Shown: positions 34,601-44,039 of the stretch, in pieces
How positions within the stretch are numbered: the first letter of the stretch is position 1
Layout: every line of letters begins with the position of its first letter
NCBI GenBank assembly: GCA_015847255.1
Contig: JADLZK010013189.1
Location: 310,001 to 374,000, forward strand
DNA: 64,000 nucleotides
DNA from: Hyparrhenia diplandra
Taxonomy: Eukaryota; Streptophyta; Magnoliopsida; Poales; Poaceae
Direction of reading: 5' to 3'
Position numbers and translations under genes: made by a program
Notes under the pieces: model-generated
Seen by the model: only the letters and a program-made list of their open reading frames with translations
Database searches by the model: none
Told to the model about the DNA's origin: nothing

Positions 34601-35601
34601 ACACGAGGTCAACGACTTGCCAAAGGGGTCTCCTTACCAGTTCGCCGTGTCGTGGTCGGCGTGCGCGAAGCACGGCGTTGCGGTGCGTTTCGGGCACTCC
34701 GGACGATGCATGCGGCGGCGCACGCCCATTCACGGAGATGCGGGCTACGGGTACCCGCGGCGCCGTCGAGCCTGCGGCGCCTTGGTGACGCACCGCCCGC
34801 AGTCTTGCGACCACGCACTGCTGCCGGTGTCTTTGTACGGCCGTGGTGCCCCGCGGATGCCGTGTCTTGAGCTCGGCGATGAACTCGGCTGAAGTTCACC
34901 TATGCATCACCACCCCGGCTTGTCGTCGGCGTTCTTGCTTGGCTTGTTGCTGCCGGCATGCGTCTCCGTCTGCGAGGCTACTGTACTTTCGGCGCCCGCG
35001 GTGCTCGAACTTTAACTTCGGAGCGGGTTCCGGCACACGGCTTTCTGACATGTCGTGGGCGGGCCACGGGGTCGACGGCGGCGCCGCGCGTGGCGACCCG
35101 GCGTTGACGAAGCCGCGCAAGGCGGGCCGTCGGCGACGAGATGTTCTTGGCGGTACCACGGACGAAGGAGCCGCAGGTGAACCGCGTGACCTGCACCAGC
35201 ATGAGCTCCTGGTCGTCCGCGTCGTCCTCACCATTTCGGGTGAAGGCTCGGCGCCTCGGGCGTCCCGGCTGCGGCGGCATGAAGAGCGGAGGCGGGCCGT
35301 CGGCCGTGGCCTCGGACGAACCGCGCGCCTGCGCCGTTGAGCAGGATGGCGCGGTTGCCACGGCGCGTCAGCCAAGCCGCCCGGCCCACTCGGTACGCCC
35401 CGCTGTGGCGAGCCCGGCCTCAAGAACAGAGCTCGGCGGCGGCCAGGCGGGTGGAAGAGGTATAAGCCATAGACGCGTACACATCGTAGGTCACCTTGTC
35501 GAATACCGTGAGCGGAACAGCCCGATCGGCGTCGGCGGAAGGATGACGGCCGTCGCCGAGGCTGGGAATGACGACCTTGGACGACGCACGGTGATCTTCA
35601 T
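31657..35601 (-). pseudogene. BAHD acyltransferase pseudogene split by a LINE
   Basis: The N-terminal part starts with ATG at 35601-35599 (MKITVRRP) and has VPLTVFDKVTYDVY near 35525-35480, typical of hydroxycinnamoyl-CoA amine transferases of the agmatine/tryptamine type. LMLVQVTRFTCGS is followed, in a shifted frame, by the catalytic HxxxD motif HLVADG (near 35130). Further on are SVNGRA, LVRRPLWQVVDLVSKEVAAMDDAY and IDFGGG (the DFGWG motif with W replaced by G). At GGPPFFFMPN the gene is cut by a LINE. It resumes at 31810 with ISPVAEGVIFMMSSFSGDGS and ends TAA at 31659-31657. The family transfers acyl groups from CoA to amines or alcohols in the cytosol. At least three frameshifts plus the LINE make it non-functional. 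Its upstream DNA is a copy of that of the RING gene at 57.4 kb. Confidence 0.88.
31811..34388 (-). mobile_element. 5'-truncated LINE (L1-type non-LTR retrotransposon)
   Basis: It reads on the minus strand. The 5' end starts inside ORF2, after the endonuclease. Reverse transcriptase shows EKAPGPDGFTNDFYK (near 34180), DITKAFNSVSWEYL (33785), GLRQGDPLSPYLF (33620) and SMYADDVIIF (33480, the catalytic YADD). Downstream are AWPKVCIPTALGGLGI (32990) and a zinc-knuckle region, CQLCERN (near 32350) with H and C in a shifted frame. The end is a short A-tail. AAATATC flanks it at 34395-34389 and 31810-31804 (minus strand), a target-site duplication inside the BAHD gene. Several stops show decay after insertion. 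Confidence 0.9.
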
Positions 35602-35631
35602 AGGAAGGAAGGATTGATGCACGAGGTCGCC

Positions 35632-36119
35632 CGTCCAGCTCAGGCAACGCCCCCGCCGCTTGGGCATCGGCTCGCCCCTTTGGCTTGGGCCGGGCGGCTC
35701 TCGCTCGCTTTGGCCGTGGCGTGGCAGCGGCTTCTCCTCCCGGCCGGCGGTGGCGACGGTATCGGCATGGGTTCTATCGCCTTGACAACGCGCCTCAATT
35801 CAACCGTGCCGTGTGGGTGTGTGGTTGCAGTGTTGCACTGCTCAACAACTTGTGTTCAATGTGAATGTGTTGTTATTAGTGTGATGTGAAAAGTGTGACA
35901 GTGGTTTCTAGCTAGTGTAGTGTACTATATTTCTCATGATTCTAAGGATTTTTTTTTTTGTGTGTTTGTAAAAAGAATTGATTTTGATGGAGATTGTGAC
36001 ACTGTACTGCTGGACTATGCATGATATGTGGCCATGTATGATGTGGCTATGTATGTACGTATCTCTGGGTGGTAGTGACCAATGGGTACAGTGAGGGCAC
36101 CCACAGGCCAGAATAGCTA
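35632..36119 (-). repeat. Inverted copy of the RING-gene upstream region and leader
   Basis: Read on the minus strand, this matches 56850-57340 on the plus strand: TTGCACTGCTCAACAACTTG, CAAGGCGATAGAACCCATGCC and GCCCAAGCCAAAGGGGC-type blocks recur in the same order. Homology stops near GTTGCCTGAGC (35640 here, 57325 there). After that this copy leads into the BAHD pseudogene instead of the RING coding region. Confidence 0.8.
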
Positions 36120-36605
36120 CCTCCATCCTAGAATAAATGTAGTTCTCGTTTTTCGAGAAAAAAACTGTCGGCAATTATATATTAAAATAGGATTAATATT
36201 TATATTACATACTACTCCATGGTTGAAAAGGAAGGCGTTTTTGGAAAAGGCTTGGGTCAAACATTGAGAACATAAATCATTAATAACATTTAAGTCGTTG
36301 AGTTTAGAAATGTGAAAATCATATCAATAGATTTGTCTTGAAAAATACTTTCATAAAAGTATACATTACAATTTTTAATAAATATTTTTATAGAAAAGAG
36401 AAGTCAAAGTTGCGCTTTGAAGACCGTGTCGCTGTCCTAAACGTCTTCTTTTTTCAACTATGGAGGGAGTAATTATTGAAAAGATATTTTGATCTAGTTT
36501 TTTAAAAAATTTATTTAGAGATTTAAATCATGTACGTATTTTCTATAAATCGAGTCAAACTTGTGACACGAACATCAAAACTAGTTTAATTTGAGATGGA
36601 GGGAG
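36120..36605. mobile_element. Mariner/Stowaway-like insertion with TA duplication
   Basis: The ends are CCTCCATCCTAG and GATGGAGGGAG, flanked by TA at 36118-36119 and 36606-36607. The inverted paralogous block (near 56815-56835) reads straight through the site without it. There is no transposase. Inside are GTCAAAC and TTGAAAAG words typical of such elements. Confidence 0.65.
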
Positions 36606-36950
36606 TAACACTTAACGTTGTTTTCCTATTTTAATAAAAAAGACAGAAAAGCTAGCTCTTGATCGAGAGCTAATCTCATACGCATGTTTCAGTATTACGT
36701 GAGAGCGTCAAGTGAGTCTGATCATTATATGAGATATTATTAAAAAAGAATAGCACTATTGAAGAAGTTGGTTTAGAGCTAGCAGCAGGCTTTACCGGTG
36801 TCCTGAATAGTTTAAAATAAAGTAAGGGTGACCTTTCATGAAATATCTTGCTTCCGACTCTAACTGACAGTGGGGTCATTGTTTTTTAACGCACGAGCTC
36901 GTTTGCATTGTTTATCTCGGGGCCGTACTTACTTGTGGGTTAGCATCAAG

Positions 36951-37237
36951 TGGGCTCAATGGTAAAGACCATTGGTTAGGGGCTCCCACCCGGGGTTCAA
37001 ATCGGGCGCGACACTTTATCCCTGGATTTATTCCAGGATTTTTCGCGCTATGCATTAAGTGGTAGGCGACGCCCCCCGTCGATAGCGTGGCGCCCGGTGG
37101 TGACTTCGAACTTCAAGATTTGCCGGCTCAGTCCTTCGAAGGTGCTCATAGGGGTAGGGTTTGCGCACGTGTGTTCATATGGGTGAGTGTGCGTGCGTGT
37201 TGAGCGTCTGCGTTGTACTGTGTAATCTAAAAAAAAA
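36951..37237 (+). mobile_element. tRNA-derived SINE
   Basis: The 5' part has an RNA polymerase III A box (GGGCTCAATGG, 36952-36962) and B box (GGTTCAAATC, 36994-37003). A non-tRNA body ends TGTACTGTGTAATCT plus a short A-run. Two paralogous blocks (near 38857 and, inverted, near 56215) lack it and keep 20 bases (GAGATGAGATATCGTTATCA) missing here, so insertion went with a small deletion of target DNA. Confidence 0.8.
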
Positions 37238-37689
37238 TATTGTCCGTGTGACCGTGAGTGCCAACCGAATTTTTTCACCACACTTTCATGTAATATATAT
37301 ACAGTAATTTTTATTAGGCAAACGTAACGCCACCCTTTTTGGGGACGAGGAGAGATTATACGTGTTCTTCCACGGTTCCACCCAATTGGCATGTGTGGAA
37401 CTTTGAATGGTACAGATGTGGCTGTAGATCGAGCATCGACAAGCAAATAACAGGCGTGGAAACTAGACGCGGCAGCAGCAGTAGATAGCAAAGAGGGATC
37501 GGTGTTGGGTGGCTGTTGCCATAATGCCATCAGAGCATCTCCGGTGAGGCCTTAAATTGAGTCCTTAAATTTTAATTGCATGCCAAGCTAAAGAAAATAG
37601 GGGCCCAATTTGAGATGCAACTCTTGTGAGAGAAGCAGACCGAGACCCTAACTACAGTGGGATCCGCCTGTTAGGAAAAAAGCCGGTGC

Positions 37690-37960
37690 TTGCTTCTCCA
37701 CCGAGTAACTCAGCTGCGACCGCGACTCCGTCGTGCCGTTCGTCCTCCGAGCCTACCGCGCCTACCTCCTCGACGCCCTGGACTGCGAGCCCGTCCTCAC
37801 AGAGCTGGGACTGCGACGTCGAGCGTAGGCACCGAACGCGCCCTGCCTCCGGCCTGTCCGCGACCGCCACACCAGGAGTCTGCCTCCGCCTCGCGGAACG
37901 TCGACGCGCCGAGCGCTCTCCGTCGAACTCGAGCTGCATCCCACCGGTGAGCCCTCCGTG
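37690..37960 (+). other. Unidentified gene fragment in tandem unit 1
   Basis: One frame from about 37710 encodes SVVPFVLRAYRAYLLDALD, then VLTELGLRRRA and a stop. A second piece near 37918 encodes VELELHPTG before a GT. The matching place in unit 2 (39780-39905 and 40125) shows the same text with few changes, split by about 200 bp of extra DNA. The high GC content and coding-like pattern suggest an exon piece of a host gene that I do not recognise. Confidence 0.4.
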
Positions 37961-38230
37961 ACGCAAAGCTAGCTGATTTTCTTGTAGCCGCTGCCGTTCC
38001 TGACCGCTAGCAGCTGCAGCAGCACAAGCCGTTCTTTACTCTGGAAAATCCTCTTTCTTTTTTGTGCACATAATGGAGACGTATGTTTTCATAATATTGA
38101 TGTGGGCTGGCTTTTGGTGGAGTGCTAAACGAAGGAGGATACATTTGGGCCGGACAAAAAAAAACGAAAGGCCTAAGTATTTCATGGCATGACATTTGGC
38201 CCAGCCCAACAAAAGAAAATAAAAAGGGGG

Positions 38231-38390
38231 TTTTATTTTTTTTGCCACAGATTTGCCACTCTTATGGACACTCTTATTTATTTGTCACTCAAACCCCACA
38301 TGTCAGTGACTAAGATGGTCCCACCTGTCATTGACACACAGCAGGTTTGCATGAGTGGCAAATAAATAAAAATCCAAATAAAAAATATGG
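38231..38390. mobile_element. Short inverted-repeat insertion (MITE-like)
   Basis: TTTTATTTTTTTTGCCAC at the left mirrors GTGGCAAATAAATAAAA at the right, around CCCACATGTCAGTGAC. The corresponding place in tandem unit 2 (near 40420-40430) lacks it. No clear target duplication is resolved. Confidence 0.45.
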
Positions 38391-38419
38391 CCCAGCCCAA
38401 CAAAGGAAAATAAAACGAA

Positions 38420-38492
38420 TGGAGATGCGGGGTATCGATCCCCGTACCTCTCGCATGCTAAGCGAGCGCTCTACCATCTGAGCTACATCCCT
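38420..38492 (-). tRNA. tRNA-Ala (AGC), copy in tandem unit 1
   Basis: This is the same 73 nt cloverleaf as at 28835 on the opposite strand, with anticodon AGC, intact A and B boxes and intact T and anticodon stems. The first base is A instead of G, leaving position 1 opposite C72 unpaired. The flanking DNA is shared with the other two copies, so it spread by segmental duplication. Confidence 0.8.
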
Positions 38493-38583
38493 TTGGTGAC
38501 ATTTGAATAAGGGAAAATTTACAAAACCAATTTATAATGACGGCCATAGCAAATAATAGTGTAGATGGGGATGGCCATAGCCA

Positions 38584-40560
38584 CCGTTTCAGTATTACGT
38601 GAGAGCGTCAAGTGAGTCTGATCATTATATGAGATATTATTAAAAAAAAGAATAGCACTACTGAAGAAGTTGGTTTAGAGCTAGTCTCAGACTTATAGCA
38701 TTCTGAATAGTTTAAAATAAAATAAGGGTGACCTTTCATGAAATATCTTGCTTCCGACTCTAACTGACAGTGGGGTCATTGTTTTTGACGCACGACTGCA
38801 CGAGCTCGTTTGCATTGTTTATCTCGGAGGGCCGTACTTACTTGTGGGTTACCATCAAGTGAGATGAGATATCGTTATCAATATTGTCCATGTGACCGTG
38901 AGTGCCAACCGAATCTTTTCACCGCCACTTTCATGTAAAATATATATAGTAACTTTTATTAGGGCAAACGTAATGCCCCCTTTTTGGGGGACGAGAGATT
39001 ATACGTTCGTGTTCTTCCACCCACCAATTAGCATCTTTCATGTGTGGAACTTTGAATGGTGCACTGGAATGAAGGTATAGAGATGTCTCACTTCTTGCAG
39101 TGGAAGCTTGTTCAGGACAAGGAATTGAACACGGAAAACATTTTCCGTCACACATACATATATATTTTCAACATTCAAACGCAGAAAAATCAAGGATGGT
39201 TTGCAGTTGTCCCGTGCATTTCTGATTCATCTGATCGATCGTTCATGTAGGAATATGCAGAGATCCAGTCAACCGAAGCCGCAGTGAGCCTGCGAAGGAA
39301 CGCGACCACCTCTTGCTTGTTTGACTATAGAACACCAGCAGTTCTTCAACCCGATCTATTTGCATTTGTCAACTGTGGTATACTTTGATTTTTACGGATC
39401 GAGAAACAATAATAGTGACTCGATCCTTACAAAGTTACAGCCACGATAACACAGTAGTAATAGCGGCAGTATAGCTGACACTGACAGATGTGGCTGTAGA
39501 TCGAGCATGGACAGGCAAAGAACAGACGTGTAAACTAGACGCGGCAGCAGCAGTAGATAGCAAAGAGGGTTCGGTGTTGGGTGGCTGTGGCCATAATGCC
39601 ATCAGAGCATCTCCAGTGAGGCCTTAAATTGAGCCCTTAAATTTTTAATTGTATGCCAAGCTAAAGAAAATAGGAGCTCAAATTGAGATTCAACTCCAGT
39701 GGGAGAAGCAGACCAAGACCCTAACTACAGTGGGATCCGCCTGTTAGGAAAAAAAGCCGGTGCTTGCTTCTCCACCGAGTAACTCAACCGTGACCGCGAC
39801 TCCGTCGTGCCGTTCGTCCTCCGAGCCGACCGCGCCTACCTCCTCGACGCCCTGGACCGCGAGCCCGTCCTCACAGAGCTGGGACTACGACGTTGAGCGT
39901 AGGCACCGAATGCGCGACTGCTTCCGGATGACGGGGCCCTAAATTTCAAGAAAATCAAAGCATTCTTTTTACTTAATTATAAAACTTCAAATTTATATAG
40001 GTCTTACACTATCAAATCCTAATGCTAAAAAGAGTAAAAAGTAGTACCAAGTAATTAGCACCATAGCAGCTAGTATAGTAGACTAGTAGTGGTCAGTAAA
40101 TTTGGAGGCCCTCCGATTCTCCGTCAACCTGGAGCTGCATCCCACCGGTGAGCCCTCCATGACCCTAAGCTAGCTGATTTTCTTGTGTATCAGCCGCTGC
40201 CGTTCCTGACCGCTAGCAGCTGCAGCACGACAAGCCGTTCTTCACTCTGCAAAATTCTCTTTCTGTTTTTGTGCACATAATGGAGACGTACGTTTTCATA
40301 ATATTGATGTGGGCTGGCTTTAGGTGGAGTGCTAAACGAAGGAGGATACATTTGGGCCGGACAAAAAGAAACGAAAGGCCAAAGTATGTCATGGCACGAC
40401 ATTTGGCCCAGCCCAACAAAATAAAATAAAACAAATGGAGATGTGGGGTATCGATCCCCGTACCTCTCGCATGCTAAGCAAGCGCTCTACCATCTGAGCT
40501 ACATCCCCTCTTGTGACAATTGAATAAATGAAAATTTACAAAGTCTGATAATGTTCCCAT
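38584..40560 (+). repeat. Tandem segmental duplication, unit 2
   Basis: It repeats unit 1 block by block: TTTCAGTATTACGTGAGAGCG, GACAGTGGGGTCATTG, GCCAACCGAATCTTTTCACC, GACGCGGCAGCAGCAGTAG, the unidentified gene fragment and a minus-strand tRNA-Ala. It keeps the empty SINE site and about 400 bp lost from unit 1. An inverted third copy of its upstream part is at 55330-56770. Confidence 0.8.
40436..40508 (-). tRNA. tRNA-Ala (AGC), copy in tandem unit 2
   Basis: A 73 nt cloverleaf with anticodon AGC. Its acceptor stem (GGGGATG with CATCTCC) pairs, the third pair being a G-T wobble, unlike the mismatched first pair of the other two copies. One T-stem pair is lost (C49 opposite A65) and the anticodon stem has a G-T wobble. 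Internal promoter boxes are intact. Whether it is charged is uncertain. Confidence 0.75.
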
Positions 40561-41808
40561 CAAAGAATAGGGGCAAAACAAAGGGAGAATTGCTACGTGG
40601 CTCGGAAAAACTTTGTCTTGTCTATTTGGCCTATTTTTCGAACTTGCTTATTTGGCCTCGAAATGAAATTTTCTTTCTTATTTGGCCTTACATTGTAGTT
40701 GTTTGGGCTGAGTCCGTTAGGGTAATAGTCACTCATGCGAAATGACACAAATACCCTTAGCTTACATTATCGACTCAACCTTCCCCGACGGGATCCCCCA
40801 CGCCCGACGCCTCCGCCCGACGCTGGTTCGTGATAGGAAAAAAATGGCCGGCCCCCCGCGCCGCCGGGCGGCGGCCTTGCCGGGCGAGGAGGAGCTGCGC
40901 CGGGCGCTGCCTCCGGAGATCCGCCGCCCGCGCATGGTTGGGGTTGTAGCAGCGCCCATGGGCTGGATGGCCCGGCAGTCGGCGCCGCCCATGCCGCACG
41001 CGTAGTCTATGGCGTCTGGATGGTGGTGTCCATGAGCCCGACTTGGCGACGCACCACGCCTGCCCGGCCACGGGGCGCGCTTCGGCTGCACGTGCGGTGC
41101 GGGCATTGTCGTCGCCGGAGACTGGTACACCAGTTGCGTTGCCGGCATGCGCCGCACGGGTCACGGGTTGGTGACGGCGTGTTCCGGGGAACTGCGACGG
41201 CGTCGTTGCGAGCCCGTGGGTCGCAGGGCGGCAACCGGGCGGCGCCTCTTCGTCTCTCCACGAACGAGAACAAACGAGCCTGTCCTCCTGACGAACTCTC
41301 TATGAGCTTGCTCGCCGCTTTTCTGGCGCGATCACGCGATCCTTGGCGGCGATTCTTGGGAGAAGACAGCGCGAGCTGAGAGTCCGGCGAGACATTGACG
41401 CTCTATGTCGGACGGCGCGAGAGGCGTGAAATGACTGCAGGTGCGGTGCAGCAGCGCCGAGCTGTGTGTCGGTGGTCGCGTGGCGTTAACAAATGAGCCG
41501 GCGGCGGCGGCGGCGGCTCCGATCTGCATGGCTTCTCTCTAGACACAAACGGCTTAAAGAAGAGGTATCCACTCTGCCTGTCAGTGACCATGACTCTGTA
41601 CTCAGTGATGACTGAGCTGGATAGTGTCTTGACCTGTACGAAGGCTCATATGATAGCTCCACAAATGCTGCTGAAATGAAAGAAAACACACTTTGTTTCA
41701 GGAAGGTGAATAATTTCATCAAGTATATGCCAATTCTATCAATGGAACAACATTTTATATGTGCTTAAAATGTTTATATATCCACTCAAAATATACCAAA
41801 ATAAAAAC
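40561..41808. other. Intergenic DNA with a GC-rich pocket
   Basis: 40790-41540 is GC-rich and gives overlapping frames on both strands of Arg/Pro/Ala-rich composition with no domain. 40600-40700 carries repeats of TATTTGGCC, also found near 53500-53620 in the other orientation. No gene is supported. Confidence 0.45.
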
Positions 41809-42274
41809 TGTTGGGGTTCAATTTTATTTTGCATAAACTTCGACCCAAACTTTGAAGTTCAGATGTATGGACAGAATTTAAATGCGAAGGTGTTTTTTTT
41901 TTTTTAAGAAAGAGACGAGTAACAAGTTTCCTCGGAGATACGTAGCGAAGGTGAAAAGAAGACCTTCGCAGTCTAAAAGCTTCGCAGAGAAAAGATTGAG
42001 AAAAAGAGGCCGCGTCAAAAAACACCTTCGCGAGACAGAACTTGCGAGAAGTACATATAAAGCTCGAGATAATTCTTGCGGAGATATCAAGAGTAGCTTC
42101 GCTAAAATTATAGACTAGTGGTTTTGTCGTTATACAGTTTACATCTTTCCAGAATTACGAAGCTAGGGGGGCCTATAAATACCCCCAGGCATCTTTTGTA
42201 ATGGACATGTTGTACCGATTACGTTGTGACTAAGTATTCATCAATAAACGTGTTTGGAGCTCTTGTGCCCAACA
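41809..42274 (+). repeat. 5' LTR of Tat element 2
   Basis: It starts TGTTGGGGTTC and ends GCCCAACA. A TATA box (CTATAAATA near 42173) is followed by GACTAAGTATTCATCAATAAA, a possible poly(A) signal. GCGAAGG/CCTTCGC words recur at least five times. Confidence 0.92.
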
Positions 42275-42277
42275 TCT

Positions 42278-42292
42278 TGGCGCCTGCCCGTT
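42278..42292 (+). other. Primer binding site of Tat element 2
   Basis: TGGCGCCTGCCCGTT starts three bases after the 5' LTR. TGGCGCC is the usual start of the tRNA-complementary site in Tat and Athila elements; the priming tRNA is not determined here. Confidence 0.65.
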
Positions 42293-42299
42293 TGTGTGT

Positions 42300-43800
42300 G
42301 CTCGAGCATCCCCACGACCAACTAAGACATGGGAAGACCAAAAGAAACAAACATCTGCAGAAGAAGCAAGACCACAAGAAGATGAACAAGACGATGAAAG
42401 TGAAGAAGCAAGAGAAAAATCGAAGTCACAGGACAATGAAAGTGAAGAACAAAGGCTAAAAGCACTTGAAGAGAACTTAGCAAGAAAAGAAAAAGAACTA
42501 GAAGAATGCAGGCGGGCGACAAGAGAAAAAGACCATAAAACAAAAGAATTGAAGAAGCCGAAGCCGATTAAGAAAGCTGAGCGAAGAACTTGAAAAACAA
42601 GAAAAAGAAGTCATCAACTTAGAAGAACCAAGCTCAACAAACAAGTTGGGAAAAGAAAAAGAACAAGACAAAATCACAACAAGAATTGATACGAGAATCA
42701 CCTTTGTCAATCGACACGCAAATAGCAAAATGGCCAAAGGGATTCAAGTTCAACATAATTCCAACATACGAAGGGTTGACAGATCCAAGGCAATTTCTCA
42801 TGAGCTTTGAAGCTGCGGTTGCCTCGGGGAGGTGGGGATGAAACAACATTAGCAAAATCACTCATCATGGCAATGAAAGGCTCAAAGACGTAAATGGTAC
42901 TCTTCGTTAAAACCAAGATCAATCAAAAGTTGGGAACAATTAAGGACAAACTTGCTGATTGACTTTCAAGGCTTCCAACACACCGAAGTTAACGGCGATG
43001 AACTATTTGACATCAAGCGTTATCCAAAAAGAGCCATTGATCAAGTATTACAAGAGATTCATCCAAATGAAAACTCAAATTCCAGATGTGCCAGATGAAG
43101 TGGTCATCATAGCAGCCATCAGAGGATTAAGAGCAAGTCACTATCTTCACACGAAAAAGAGAAAGACCAAGAATAGTGGCTCAACTTTACGAAGAATTTC
43201 AGAAATATGCAAAAATCTGATGACGATTACAGAAAAAAAGAATCAAGAAGAAAACTTTGAAAGAAGCCAAGCAAAGGCAAATAATCAATTCAATCAATTC
43301 AAAACTCAGAACTTTGAGCGAAGGCGTACCAATACCAACCAGCACAACGAGTTAACCAAATCAACAACGAACAAAGTGGAGAAAGTGCAACAAACAATGA
43401 CCAGAGAAACCAAGACCAGCGAAGCCAATTTCAAAACAGAAATTTCAACAATAACTACAGAGGAGGTTTTAATCAAGCAAGATTTGGTGGCGAAGACCTT
43501 TAAAACCCGAAGAAATGTTTTGTCTTGTACACGGCAAAGGGCTGGCCACACCTCAAAAATGTGTCCAGTGATAAAGAAAAGCATTGACGAAGTACAACAA
43601 GAAAGCAGAAGCATACAAAGCCAGAAGACAATCAATTTTTTGGGGCAAGCAAACTTTCCTCAAAATCAAGGATATTATAACCAAGGGTATAATCCACACT
43701 CAAATCCGGGACCTTCGCATCAAACATTACCGGACCTCCACCAATCTACAGCGCCAACCGCGGCTACAATACCATGGGGGCAAGCGTCAATTCAGAAATT
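42300..43800 (+). pseudogene. Gag remnant of Tat element 2
   Basis: A Lys/Glu-rich start (42340-42600) precedes the gag core: WPKGFKFNIIPTYEGLTDP near 42730-42785, then LMSFEAAVASG. A zinc-knuckle remnant, CLVHGK followed by HTSKMC, lies near 43522-43566 across a frameshift. At least four stops or frameshifts break it. It would form the particle coat. Confidence 0.75.
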
Positions 43801-44039
43801 TTAAAACATCAAATAACCCAACCATCAATCAAGGCAACAATTCCCCGGCAACTTCAAGCGGTCAACATAACAACACCAAGCAGAGGCGAGAATATTAACA
43901 ATCTCGGGGAGGAAATAGTGCGGAGCATGAGACAAACAATGAAAGGAAAAACTACTTCCGGAAGGGTCAATTCAATTTCAATGGAAGGTCCTTACAAAAG
44001 ACAAAATGGTCACACCAGCCAATCATCTTCACAGAACAA

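Larger units (their letters stand above)
36676..38565 (+). repeat. Tandem segmental duplication, unit 1
   Basis: It starts near TTTCAGTATTACGTGAGAGCG and ends after a minus-strand tRNA-Ala at AAATTTACAAAACC. Unit 2 (38584-40560) follows in the same orientation with the same order of blocks. This unit differs by a SINE at 36951-37237, loss of about 400 bp that unit 2 retains (39065-39480), and a small inverted-repeat insertion at 38231-38390. Confidence 0.8.

Noticed and set aside
42294..42593. Lys/Glu-rich 99-codon frame as a separate gene
   Set aside because: It is the charged leading part of the gag region of Tat element 2, directly after the primer binding site.
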